From contig JAFUNM010000046.1 of NCBI GenBank assembly GCA_017482195.1, positions 65,931-124,013 on the forward strand: DNA of 58,083 bases, given 5' to 3'. Below the pieces are notes generated by a model. That model was given only the letters and a program-made list of their open reading frames with translations, searched no databases and was not told the origin of the DNA. Below, piece by piece: positions 36,204 to 44,635 of this stretch. A program made the translations under genes and the position numbers. Position 1 is the stretch's first letter. Each line of letters opens with the position of its first letter. Origin of the DNA: Clostridia bacterium (lineage in GTDB: Bacteria > Bacillota > Clostridia > Oscillospirales > QAKW01).

Positions 36204-36737
36204 TTACTCAGCTTTATTTCTAATAGATTTCTTCAGATAAACTCCGGTCAAAACACCGACTAAAAGGAGTACACCCGCGATAACGAAGGTGAGATCATCA
36301 CCGGTATCGGGAGATTTGACATCCTCATCCTCAGGCGAAGCTGCAGTATCTTTGACCTCAAAATCAGCAGTTGCTTCACCGTCTTCAAACACGATCGTGA
36401 CCGTATACTGACCGCTGCCCAAAAGACGCAGATATTCCTTCAGCAAAGTAACAATCGCCCGGGAAGGATCCACTTCATAATTCTTGGTGTCGATCAATAC
36501 ACCGTTTACCTTCACACCGGTGATCTTTTTCACATCGCCGTTGGCTTCAAAAGACAATTCTTTATCAGGATCAGCTTGATCCCATACATCGCCGTCGCCA
36601 TCCACGATCACATAGCCGGGCGCCGGATCCTCCTGCTCCAATTCAGGGCTGTCCTTGGCTTCACCTGCCGCAAAAGAAGTAAGGGTCATAGAGCCGATCA
36701 GCAAAAGCAGCATCAGGAGCGTTCCTATTCTTTTCAT
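36204..36737 (-). CDS. Sortase-B substrate: secreted X2-like domain protein with SPDTG sorting signal
   Basis: 177 residues. Signal peptide (about 1-23, ending TSFAA), an acidic segment, one domain at about 70-130 (VKVNGVLIDTKNYEVDPS, then TLLKEYLRLLGSGQYTVTI) that matches the pattern of the X2 carbohydrate-binding-like module ('G..L....dYt.....itl...yL..l..G.yt~ti.f.~G'), then SPDTG (142-146), a membrane helix (151-168) and the basic tail KKSIRNKAE. SPxTG is the motif recognised by clostridial class B sortases such as that of C. difficile. The gene directly follows a class B sortase gene, so covalent wall anchoring is a strong inference. The ligand of the X2-like domain is unknown. Confidence 0.82.
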   Translation of the reverse strand: MKRIGTLLMLLLLIGSMTLTSFAAGEAKDSPELEQEDPAPGYVIVDGDGDVWDQADPDKELSFEANGDVKKITGVKVNGVLIDTKNYEVDPSRAIVTLLKEYLRLLGSGQYTVTIVFEDGEATADFEVKDTAASPEDEDVKSPDTGDDLTFVIAGVLLLVGVLTGVYLKKSIRNKAE

Positions 36738-36740
36738 TGT

Positions 36741-37478
36741 TTATTCCTCCGTTTCTTTCCAGATAACCAAATATCGTTTACTTTTAATATTATAATAGCA
36801 AGTTGATAAAATGACAAGCCGATCTTTTTCGGAAATTTCCGCACCGCCGGCAATCACCGCATTGAGATCCCTTACACTCAACAGCTCATTGACCAAAGCG
36901 CGATAGACCTCCGCGTCGGTATAATCGGCCTTATACAACAGGTGTCGGTCATCAAAGGGCACAGCCGCCACCAGCGTATAATGCTTTTCCTCCGTAGGAA
37001 GATAGATGGTCATTTGATTATGCGTGTTAAAATATTCCTGATCGGAATAATCTTTCAGATCGCCGAACATCCTGCCGGCGGTAATATTATGACCGTATAC
37101 AACGGTAATGGGATCCTCAAAGGTGAGGGTATTATAGTTTTCGGTAAAGATACTGCCATGATAAGCCCACTCCCCGGCAATGTCTCTTCTCAGATAGTAA
37201 GAATTATCCTCCGTCCGCTGAACGATGGGATAATCGACGCAGGTATCGGGGATCCGGATCCAGGCATAAATGTCTTTATTTTGATTTTGCAGGCCTGAAA
37301 AATCAACAGGGGAGACATACTCCGACGTTTGAGGAACGTCTGCAACCGGCGGAGCGCTCTCTTGAATCATCTCTTCTGCCTGCCGTCCGCTGAGCCATTT
37401 CCAGCCGAGTAGCGCCAGCAATAGCAGGATCAGCAGCAAAATCACCGCTGATAATACTCTTTTTTGTTTTATTTTCAT
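36741..37478 (-). CDS. srtB: Class B sortase
   Basis: 245 residues. N-terminal membrane anchor (about 8-25) and a sortase domain with catalytic His130 (VVYGHN), Cys227 (LSTCYY) and Arg235 (SKRYLVI). IPDTCVDYPIVQ and the helix before His are typical of class B. It cleaves a sorting signal between Thr and Gly and links the protein to the wall. The start overlaps the cpsB-like stop (ATGA), and its last codons hold the ribosome binding site of the substrate gene. A sortase inside a polysaccharide operon is unusual. Confidence 0.93.
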   Translation of the reverse strand: MKIKQKRVLSAVILLLILLLLALLGWKWLSGRQAEEMIQESAPPVADVPQTSEYVSPVDFSGLQNQNKDIYAWIRIPDTCVDYPIVQRTEDNSYYLRRDIAGEWAYHGSIFTENYNTLTFEDPITVVYGHNITAGRMFGDLKDYSDQEYFNTHNQMTIYLPTEEKHYTLVAAVPFDDRHLLYKADYTDAEVYRALVNELLSVRDLNAVIAGGAEISEKDRLVILSTCYYNIKSKRYLVIWKETEE

Positions 37479-38155
37479 TGCAACAAACCCTTCATCCGCT
37501 GTTGAATTACATCGTTTTGCACACCCAACCGGCGAATTGCTTTTTTCAAGGAACGGTAGGCGCGCTTGCCGCTGCCATGGACATCACTGCCCAAAGCATA
37601 CACCAGGCCGCTTTCCAGAATCTGACGAATATTTTGCTCTAACAATAAAGGGGTAAAGGCTTCTGCATTAAGCTGAAGCATATACTTTCGATCCAATAAT
37701 TTCTGTACGGTTTTCTTCGGATATCGGTTTACATGGGCGATCAGCACCCGCATCCGCTTATGGATCCGTTCGATCGTCTCAAACATTTCGGCCGTCATCG
37801 GCATATCGGGGATCTCCAGCAACAACAAATCGGTACCTTCGATACACAGCTTCTCCAGATTCTGCATTTTATCAAGGCCGATACAAAGCTGCACCTCTGC
37901 CCCTTTCAAAACGGTGATCCCGTAATCAGCCAGGTGCGGCTCCAACAATTGAAACCGCCGATCCCGCAGGCTCAGAAATTCTTCAACCTGATGGAGATGG
38001 GGATAAAAATGGGAAGTTGCTACGATCGTTCCGATTTCGGCCTCCCTGGCCGCCTCTAACTGCTGAAGAGAGGTTTCTAAAGAACTGCTGCCATGGTCAA
38101 CTCCGGGAAGGATATGAGCATGAAAATCCAGATACATCTGCTCTGTATTATTCAT
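37475..38155 (-). CDS. CpsB/YwqE-type protein-tyrosine phosphatase (PHP family)
   Basis: 226 residues. Metal-binding PHP motifs are DFHAHILPGVDHG, TSHFYPHLH, AHVNRYP and GSDVHG. CpsB-type enzymes dephosphorylate the CpsD tyrosine kinase and thereby set polymer length or export. The start at 38155 is selected because GGGGAG lies seven bases upstream; a TTG two codons earlier is too close. It lies 17 bases after the kinase gene, the usual order in Gram-positive capsule loci. Confidence 0.93.
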   Translation of the reverse strand: MNNTEQMYLDFHAHILPGVDHGSSSLETSLQQLEAAREAEIGTIVATSHFYPHLHQVEEFLSLRDRRFQLLEPHLADYGITVLKGAEVQLCIGLDKMQNLEKLCIEGTDLLLLEIPDMPMTAEMFETIERIHKRMRVLIAHVNRYPKKTVQKLLDRKYMLQLNAEAFTPLLLEQNIRQILESGLVYALGSDVHGSGKRAYRSLKKAIRRLGVQNDVIQQRMKGLLQ

Positions 38156-38172
38156 TTTCAACTCCCCTATCC

Positions 38173-38931
38173 TTATTTTTCGCTTTTACTTTCGCCGTAA
38201 CCGTAGCCATAGCCTCCGTAGTAGCCGTAGCGCTTATAATACTTATAACGGTGCTTATTATAATATTTTGATGTTTTATAGTAGTATCGCCCTGCATTGA
38301 AGGGAACATTATTCAAAATCGTGCCCAGGATAGTGGAATGGGAAGCTATGATCTGGTTCTTACTGTCCAAAACCTCCTGCACACTGACCACACCGTAGTT
38401 AATAACCAGGATGGTGCCGTCGCACTTTTGGGCAATATAAGCGCCGTCGATGACCGGTTGCACCGGCGGTGTATCCACCAACACCAGGTCATAACGCTTG
38501 CTCAATTCCTCCAGTAGCTCTTCAAATCGGGGCTTTTTTAAAAGATTGACCGGATTAGATACCGTTTTGCCGGCCAAAATAATGTCGGCATTTTCAATAT
38601 TGGTTTCATAAATAACCTCATCAATAGAGGCAATACCGGCCAGATAATGGGTCAGGCCCATCACATAATCGTCGCTCTCAACACCATAATCGGTGGCAAT
38701 ACGGGATTTTCGCAGGTCGCAGTCTACCAGAACCACCTTTTTGCCGTTGTTCGCGCAAGTCCGCAGCAGCTGCATGGAGACGAAGCTTTTTCCTTCATTT
38801 TCACGGGTACTGGTAATGCTGATCTTTTTAATATCATCACCGCAGAAATCCAGGTTGACGCTGATGGAGTTGAACTGCTCCGCACGGGTATACTCTAATT
38901 TATCAAAATTTTTAAATGTAATCTTTTTCAT
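38173..38931 (-). CDS. CpsD/CapB-type tyrosine kinase with Tyr-rich tail
   Basis: 252 residues, BY-kinase. Walker A TSTRENEGKSF, Walker A-prime VVLVDCDLRKS, Walker B LVLVDTPP. The C-terminal tail holds 14 tyrosines within about 32 residues (from YYYKTSKYYNKHRYKYYKR to GYGYGYG), the autophosphorylation cluster; it is longer and more Tyr/Gly-rich than the usual four- to seven-Tyr tail. It works with the separate membrane activator encoded just upstream (39696-38944) and the phosphatase just downstream. It controls Wzy-dependent chain length. Confidence 0.94.
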   Translation of the reverse strand: MKKITFKNFDKLEYTRAEQFNSISVNLDFCGDDIKKISITSTRENEGKSFVSMQLLRTCANNGKKVVLVDCDLRKSRIATDYGVESDDYVMGLTHYLAGIASIDEVIYETNIENADIILAGKTVSNPVNLLKKPRFEELLEELSKRYDLVLVDTPPVQPVIDGAYIAQKCDGTILVINYGVVSVQEVLDSKNQIIASHSTILGTILNNVPFNAGRYYYKTSKYYNKHRYKYYKRYGYYGGYGYGYGESKSEK

Positions 38932-38943
38932 GATTCAAATCCC

Positions 38944-39696
38944 TCACGAAGCCTTTTCCGTTTTTTTGCTTTTTTTCTTTCTGCTGCGCTTTTTATCACC
39001 GGTCTGCGCCTTAGTGGGTGCTTCATTGACCATACCCAATACATTCAGCTGCAGCATAGAATCGATATCCTCGACGGATTTGATGGTATCATCGGAAACC
39101 GTTTTTAAATAAGAGAATACAAAGAAGGCCAGAGCGCCCAACACAAAGCTGACCATCGCATTCATCGTAGAATTGGGACTTACCTGTGCGCCTCTTGCCG
39201 CGGCATATTCCGTAATCTTCGGATGAGAGGATTCCATAATATCTGCCAATTTGGTGACGGAGACCTCCGCTAAAGCATTGGAGATATCGGCAGCCAGTTT
39301 ATCATCCTTGCAAACCGTCGTAATCTCAATCGCATGAGTACCCGTTGGATTAGTGACCGAGATCATATCACTGAGCATGGCATAGGTATACTCACTGCCC
39401 AGACCGATACGAAGCTTCATTTCGGTGATGAAGGGACGGCTGGTGATCAGGTAAATATAATCGTCCGTCAAGGAAGAACCGATTTGAATATCATCCAACT
39501 GCAGCACCGAATCAGAGGCGGAAGCAATATAAAGTGCAGACTTTGCAGAATACTTCGGATCAATAAACTTTTTGCTGAAAAGACCTACGCTGCCGCCCAA
39601 AACCAAGCCGGAGATGATCATGCCGATCAGACTTTTCTTTATAATATAAAACAACCCGGCAAGGCTTCTTTTAAAATCGGTTTCTTTCTGTATCAT
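38944..39696 (-). CDS. Wzz/CpsC-type chain-length determinant and kinase activator
   Basis: 250 residues with two membrane helices (about 24-42 and 182-202) flanking an extracytoplasmic domain, then a cytoplasmic Lys-rich tail (KKRSRKKKSKKTEK). This is the split Gram-positive arrangement in which the membrane protein CpsC activates the separate kinase CpsD. It overlaps the polymerase gene by ATGA. Confidence 0.9.
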   Translation of the reverse strand: MIQKETDFKRSLAGLFYIIKKSLIGMIISGLVLGGSVGLFSKKFIDPKYSAKSALYIASASDSVLQLDDIQIGSSLTDDYIYLITSRPFITEMKLRIGLGSEYTYAMLSDMISVTNPTGTHAIEITTVCKDDKLAADISNALAEVSVTKLADIMESSHPKITEYAAARGAQVSPNSTMNAMVSFVLGALAFFVFSYLKTVSDDTIKSVEDIDSMLQLNVLGMVNEAPTKAQTGDKKRSRKKKSKKTEKAS

Positions 39697-40958
39697 ACTA
39701 CTTCCCTTTCTAATTGAATATTTTCTGTTTCAAGCTGTTCTTTTTCAACAATTTCTGCCAATGCCATCAATAAGCCGAACTCTGCCCAGTAATAGAAGTA
39801 ACCGACCATGGTGGACATACAGATGGTTGAAGGCACAAAGATGATGAAAAACATCAAGGCATATTTCATTAACGAATCCTTACTGCCGCGATAAACGACG
39901 ATCATATTATAGATCATCTTTCCCAGCCAAAAGACAAACATAATGGCTGCAATAAAGCCGAATTCCTCAAAAACCGTCAAAACATAATTATGAGCCGCTC
40001 CTACCGCAGTGCTGTTCACTTTATACAGTATGTTAACGGTAGTGCCGTTTCCGGGGCCGACACCCATAAAATAGTACTTCCAGGAAACGCCGATGATGTT
40101 TTTCCACGCCTCCAGCCGAGGCTCATTGCCCGCCGAATAATTGATCAGTTCGTAAAAAACATTTGCCACAACAGAACCAAAAGCGATCAAAATCATAGCA
40201 ATGACAGCAATGATCAACCAGGCAGTTTTTCGCTTGCGGTCCATGATCACATACATCAGCAGTACAGCACAAAGCAGCAACAGAGCCGTATTACACCCGG
40301 TCAGCACGATCACAAATCCGCCAAATGCCATTAATAAAAGATCGATCAGCCCCTTAGCCTTCAGCTTGGTGGTTCCGATAAAACAAATCGGCATGGAAAG
40401 CGCCATAAAGATTGCCAAATTATTGATGTTCATCATAATAGAGGCCGGCATATATAAACCCAACACATTGGTCTGGCGGGTATAAAACTCATAAGCCAAA
40501 TTGAAATAATCACCGGTAAAGCTTTCATAAATACCGATACCGCCGATGATCAAATAGTTGATAATATAAATTCCTGCTGCAAAAATAATGTTTTCCCGTT
40601 TTTTTAGAAAAGACAGGCTGATCGCGATACAGGCAAAAGATGTGACCCAAGTAACCAGATCCACGATTACTGCTATCTGATTGTACGCCCAATACATCGT
40701 AAGCAGACCGGTCACCATCATTACAAGAAAGGTATAGAGAGTAAGATTCCGGAGACGAGGCCCCCTGAACGGAGAATTCTGCAAAACCGTAATCGGCTCC
40801 CCGATAATATAGGTCTTATACCATACCAGGATGACAAATAATAGGATTGCGATCCGCAAAGGAAACAGAGATCCGATAAAAGGAAACCGGATTCCGTCCA
40901 CGGCATTTCCCCAAACGGCAGAAGAAATGAAAAATAGAATAAACCATTTATCCCACAT
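39693..40958 (-). CDS. O-antigen ligase/Wzy-type polysaccharide polymerase
   Basis: 421 residues, about ten to twelve membrane helices. The conserved extracytoplasmic loop GVGPGNGTTVNIL followed by AAHNYVLTVFEEFGF is the Wzy_C/O-antigen ligase signature. As the only polymerase-like gene of the operon it should join repeat units of the exopolysaccharide at the outer membrane face. Start at 40958 with GGAAGGAG upstream. Confidence 0.88.
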   Translation of the reverse strand: MWDKWFILFFISSAVWGNAVDGIRFPFIGSLFPLRIAILLFVILVWYKTYIIGEPITVLQNSPFRGPRLRNLTLYTFLVMMVTGLLTMYWAYNQIAVIVDLVTWVTSFACIAISLSFLKKRENIIFAAGIYIINYLIIGGIGIYESFTGDYFNLAYEFYTRQTNVLGLYMPASIMMNINNLAIFMALSMPICFIGTTKLKAKGLIDLLLMAFGGFVIVLTGCNTALLLLCAVLLMYVIMDRKRKTAWLIIAVIAMILIAFGSVVANVFYELINYSAGNEPRLEAWKNIIGVSWKYYFMGVGPGNGTTVNILYKVNSTAVGAAHNYVLTVFEEFGFIAAIMFVFWLGKMIYNMIVVYRGSKDSLMKYALMFFIIFVPSTICMSTMVGYFYYWAEFGLLMALAEIVEKEQLETENIQLEREVV

Positions 40959-40979
40959 CTATTTTTCGCTCCTTCCGTC

Positions 40980-42131
40980 TTATTTTAAAACTTTTTTGTA
41001 AAGAGCTTCATAAGCCCTTGCGATGCTGTCTTCCGAATAGGCTGCAAGCGCCTTCTCCGAAATCCCTTTGCAATCAAATTGAGCATAGGTTTCGATCATC
41101 TTTTTCATAGCCTCTGCCAAAGAATGAGGATCGTCCGGCTCGGCCAGATAGCCGTTACTCTCATTGATCAATTCATAAGCACCGCCGTTCTCGGCGGTAA
41201 CCACCGGTCGCCCGGAGGCCATACTTTCAATATAAACCACGCCAAAGGTCTCGGTAACGCTGGCATGAACCAGTGCATTGGACTGCCCGAGCAGTTCATA
41301 AACTTCTTCTCTGGAAAGGTTTCCGTGAAACTTTAAGAAATCCTGTACATGCAGTTCTTTTGCCTGACATTCCAAGCTTTCCCGCAAAGGGCCGTCACCG
41401 GCAATATGGACCAACACCCGGATTCCCTGTTGTTTTAACTCTGCAACTGCGGATATAATATGATTCACTCGTTTTATTTCAGTGAGACGGGCAATCATCA
41501 CAAAGGTAAACACTTCATTCTCCGGCTTTGGCAGATATTGAAACACCGGGTTCAACACGTTTCCGATCATGATCGGCTTTTTCGCAAGATCATATTTACG
41601 ATAGATATAATCAGCCAAAAACTCTGTAACACAAACGGTGGCATCTGCCTCATCAAAAGTAGGTTTTACATAATCGTAGACCCCTTTTATATGAAGCCAG
41701 TCTTTAATGAAGGAAGAGGAATGCTCCGTCAGAACCACCGGGATATTATACTTTTTCCCTAAGCGGACCGCAGCGATACCCGAAGGATAAAAAGAGTGGG
41801 CGTGTAAAACGTCGATTTTTTGCTTTCTGAGCACCTTCTTCAGGAGCCGTTCTACCTTCATCTCATATAGTTTAATCGTCAAAGGAGCAGATCTTCCGGT
41901 CAAAAAAGCTCCGGTCTTATATTCATAGATCTCCACGCCGTTCTCTATATAATGCTTGATCCCGACATCCCGCTCAGTAGCAAGATAGATACGGGTCGGA
42001 ATGAGCTGAGCATTGATCAGCGTCACCTTATGGCCGGCCTTTGCCATGGCTACTGCCTGCTCCAAAAAGAAGGACCCATTGGTTCTGTTCGCTTTTAAAC
42101 GAAACCACGCAGGCAGAATCACAATATTCAT
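40980..42131 (-). CDS. GT4-family glycosyltransferase
   Basis: 383 residues, GT-B fold. N-terminal acceptor domain (AWFRLKANRTNGSFFLEQA, VLHAHSFYPSG) and C-terminal donor domain (MIARLTEIKRVNHII, HVAGDGPL, then VTETFGVVYIESMASGRPVVT with the E-x7-E pair). It adds one sugar to the lipid-linked repeat unit. Donor and acceptor cannot be read from sequence. Confidence 0.9.
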   Translation of the reverse strand: MNIVILPAWFRLKANRTNGSFFLEQAVAMAKAGHKVTLINAQLIPTRIYLATERDVGIKHYIENGVEIYEYKTGAFLTGRSAPLTIKLYEMKVERLLKKVLRKQKIDVLHAHSFYPSGIAAVRLGKKYNIPVVLTEHSSSFIKDWLHIKGVYDYVKPTFDEADATVCVTEFLADYIYRKYDLAKKPIMIGNVLNPVFQYLPKPENEVFTFVMIARLTEIKRVNHIISAVAELKQQGIRVLVHIAGDGPLRESLECQAKELHVQDFLKFHGNLSREEVYELLGQSNALVHASVTETFGVVYIESMASGRPVVTAENGGAYELINESNGYLAEPDDPHSLAEAMKKMIETYAQFDCKGISEKALAAYSEDSIARAYEALYKKVLK

Positions 42132-42182
42132 CTTTCAACAATTTTCCTTTCATCAAACATCTGCGAAGCTCCCGCCCTAAAA

Positions 42183-43244
42183 TCAGTTCGGCACAGCGGA
42201 ACAAGAATTCCTCTCCGGATATTCGGCCCAGATGGTCTTTTTGTACTGTTCTTTATTATTCATTCCCTTAGACTGAGCCACTGCATTTACAGACAAGCTT
42301 TGATGTAGATCCTTATTATTGAGGACCTGCAAAATCTTTTCGGCAAGCACATCGTCACTCTCGCTTAAATAACCGGTTTCGTCATTCTTGACCAACGCTG
42401 TTAATCCATCTGCCGGAGTGCTGACAATGGGTACACCCAAGGCCTGTGCCTCCAGGGCACACATGGGGGTCCCCTCCCAACGGGAAGTCATCACCATGAC
42501 CTTCGCGCCCTTAAGCATCTTATGGGGATTTTTCCGAAAGCCCAGGAAATCCACATTTTTTTCCAGGTTCAGCTGCTGTGCAAGCTTTTTGGTTTCCTCC
42601 TCCAGTTCACCTACGCCTACTACAGCAAATTTGGTGCCCGGCCGCTGCTTTGCGACCTTAGAAAAAACCTCCATCAAGCGTTGCGGATTCTTTTGATAGG
42701 TCAGACGGCCGATATAGATCACATCATAAGGATACTGATTTGGATCCTCTTCCGCATTCCGACAGACGCTTTCCGTATCAATAATATTATAAAGCACCGT
42801 GCTTTTTTTGGCCAAAAGTGAGTGGAAACAATATCCCTTATAGGAACTATCGGACACCCAAAAGATATGCTTTGCCTTCCATCCTGCCAACAAATAGGCA
42901 ATGGATTTAGGCGAGACCCCCCTGGAATTGAAATTATTGTTGTGAATATGGGAGATCAACGGAATTCTTTTACAGACCAAGGCCGCATTGAAGCTTGCCC
43001 CCATATCATGAGCGTGGATCACATCCGGCTGAAATTCCTTAATGACCCGCCGCACCTCTTGGGAACTTACCTTCTCCATTGGAAAGAAACGAATGCCCTT
43101 ATCTGCCAACGCTTCACCAATGGGCCCATTTGGGCTGGCATAAGCCGATTCAGCATGCTCTTCGGCCATCATTTGAATAATCTGACAGGCCACATTCTCG
43201 GCCCCGGAATATTTATCGGAATTTAATAAATGAAGAATCTTCAT
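42183..43244 (-). CDS. GT4-family glycosyltransferase
   Basis: 353 residues, GT-B fold: LLNSDKYSGAENVACQII, VIHAHDMGASFNAALV, IGRLTYQKNPQRLMEVF, and MTSRWEGTPMCALEAQALGVP as the donor-site motif. Start overlaps the preceding glycosyltransferase stop (ATGA). The last residues (YPERNSCSAVPN) look like a short non-conserved tail. Sugar specificity unknown. Confidence 0.9.
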   Translation of the reverse strand: MKILHLLNSDKYSGAENVACQIIQMMAEEHAESAYASPNGPIGEALADKGIRFFPMEKVSSQEVRRVIKEFQPDVIHAHDMGASFNAALVCKRIPLISHIHNNNFNSRGVSPKSIAYLLAGWKAKHIFWVSDSSYKGYCFHSLLAKKSTVLYNIIDTESVCRNAEEDPNQYPYDVIYIGRLTYQKNPQRLMEVFSKVAKQRPGTKFAVVGVGELEEETKKLAQQLNLEKNVDFLGFRKNPHKMLKGAKVMVMTSRWEGTPMCALEAQALGVPIVSTPADGLTALVKNDETGYLSESDDVLAEKILQVLNNKDLHQSLSVNAVAQSKGMNNKEQYKKTIWAEYPERNSCSAVPN

Positions 43245-44419
43245 TTCACAGACACCATTTTTCTTGTTTCATCTTTAGAAAAGCCATAAACTTCTCGCAT
43301 TTGTCCGGAAATATGAGAAACATCAAAGGCCCAGGCACTCTCCTGCACCTTGGCAGACAATTCTTTCCGCAGTTTCTCACTATTAATTAGTTTGGAAATC
43401 GCAGTTGCAAAAGCATTTACATCTTTATAGTGACATAAAAAACCATTTGTTTCATTGATCACATCCACATTTCCGCGAACAGTGGAAACAACTGCCGGCA
43501 ATCCGCTGGCAGCCGCTTCTGCCAAAGCAATCGGTAATCCTTCGCGGGTGGACGGATGACAAAACACATCTGCTATTCGATGCAAAGCAGCAATATCTTG
43601 CACATATCCAATTAAATGCACGCGTTCACTTAAACCAAGACGTTCGGCAAGTATGATCAAATCATCGCGGTTACCGCCGGTTCCCGCCACCACATAATGG
43701 AGATCCGGATCTTGAATCTTTGCCATAGCTTTAATAATCACACAATGATTTTTTAATGCATACAGTTCACCAACAGAAAGTAAAACCTTATCCGTCTCTT
43801 TTAGACCATATTTTTTCCTTTCTTCCATGCGATCTGCATTGCATTCTGCAAAGCGACGATAATCAATACCTACACTATTGGTATAGTAGATCTCCGGTAC
43901 TTTTTTGAATTTCCGTTTTGCTAAATTATAATCCTCTTTATTAATCGTCACCAAAACATCGGTAAAACGAGACAGGAACCATTCGATAGGATAGTAGATC
44001 ATCCAATCCTTTTTAGAGCCACCCTTATAAAAGAAGAAACCGTGAGCAGTATAAAGAACTTTTGTCCCTCTTTTACGGTATTTAGATGCCGCAAGGCGTA
44101 CAATAACACTAACTACCGGATTATGACAGTGGATCAGATCAAAATGGTGCTCTTTTAACAAATCCCTTAATACAACATAAGCGTCAATGTTGCACTTTTT
44201 AAAAGGACTTCGTTCAACCGGAAAATGATGCAGATACAGCCCTCTGCGTTCCCAGTCTTTAATACAAGCCTGGGTCTGCTCCGGTGAAATCTTACTGTTT
44301 TTCTCCATGTTACAAGCCAGATGAACTTCATAACCTTCTTCTAATAAAAGCTGAATATTACTTTCCAGAAACAGATGGATCATAGATACAGCATTTGCAA
44401 TGATCAACGCTTTCTTCAT
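43241..44419 (-). CDS. GT4-family glycosyltransferase, first gene of the polysaccharide operon
   Basis: 392 residues, GT-B fold, closest in pattern to EpsD/PglA-like transferases: IHLFLESNIQLLLEEGYEVHLAC, LIHCHNPVVS, YTAHGFFFYKGG, SVGELYALKNH, and HPSTREGLPIALAEAAASGLP. The start at 44419 (MKKALIIANAV) has AGGAGGG upstream; the frame open to 44470 is leader. It follows a promoter at 44481-44509 and a leader with two small hairpins, so it opens the ten-gene operon running to 35208. Confidence 0.9.
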   Translation of the reverse strand: MKKALIIANAVSMIHLFLESNIQLLLEEGYEVHLACNMEKNSKISPEQTQACIKDWERRGLYLHHFPVERSPFKKCNIDAYVVLRDLLKEHHFDLIHCHNPVVSVIVRLAASKYRKRGTKVLYTAHGFFFYKGGSKKDWMIYYPIEWFLSRFTDVLVTINKEDYNLAKRKFKKVPEIYYTNSVGIDYRRFAECNADRMEERKKYGLKETDKVLLSVGELYALKNHCVIIKAMAKIQDPDLHYVVAGTGGNRDDLIILAERLGLSERVHLIGYVQDIAALHRIADVFCHPSTREGLPIALAEAAASGLPAVVSTVRGNVDVINETNGFLCHYKDVNAFATAISKLINSEKLRKELSAKVQESAWAFDVSHISGQMREVYGFSKDETRKMVSVK

Positions 44420-44434
44420 AAAATGAATCCCTCC

Positions 44435-44467
44435 TGTGTTTTTAAAACACAAATTGGCTTCTGCCAA
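44435..44467 (-). promoter_or_regulatory. Two small hairpins in the exopolysaccharide operon leader
   Basis: An 8-bp stem with one central base (44435-44451) directly upstream of the ribosome binding site (44428-44434), and a 5-bp stem TTGGC/GCCAA with a four-base loop (44454-44467). Their closeness to the start of translation could influence initiation. No known riboswitch consensus is recognised. Confidence 0.45.
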
Positions 44468-44480
44468 CACATTTATTTAA

Positions 44481-44509
44481 AGTATACTTCAAATGCAACA
44501 AACCTTCAA
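44481..44509 (-). promoter_or_regulatory. Promoter of the exopolysaccharide operon
   Basis: Minus strand: -35 TTGAAG (44504-44509), a 17-base spacer, -10 TATACT (44481-44486). It lies in the gap after the giant gene's 3' hairpin. Confidence 0.68.
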
Positions 44510-44574
44510 GGCTTCCTTTTTTCCAAAAGAGGAAATATCCTCCCCCAAAAAACAAAGCATTCAAGGTTTTTGCA

Positions 44575-44610
44575 GCCATACTGCACCGCCTTCGGGCGGT
44601 GCAGTATGGC
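44575..44610. terminator. Perfect 16-bp hairpin after the 2545-residue gene
   Basis: Stem 44575-44590 with 44595-44610, loop TTCG (plus strand). It lies about 25 bases after the stop of the giant gene. In the gene's direction it is followed by TGCAAAAACC rather than a T-tract, so it may be a weak terminator or an mRNA 3'-stabilising structure. Confidence 0.6.
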
Positions 44611-44635
44611 TTTTAGATTTAACAACTTAAAGGCA

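Noticed and set aside
36150..36737. LPXTG-type (class A sortase) substrate
   Set aside because: The motif is SPDTG, which fits the adjacent class B sortase better than LPXTG.
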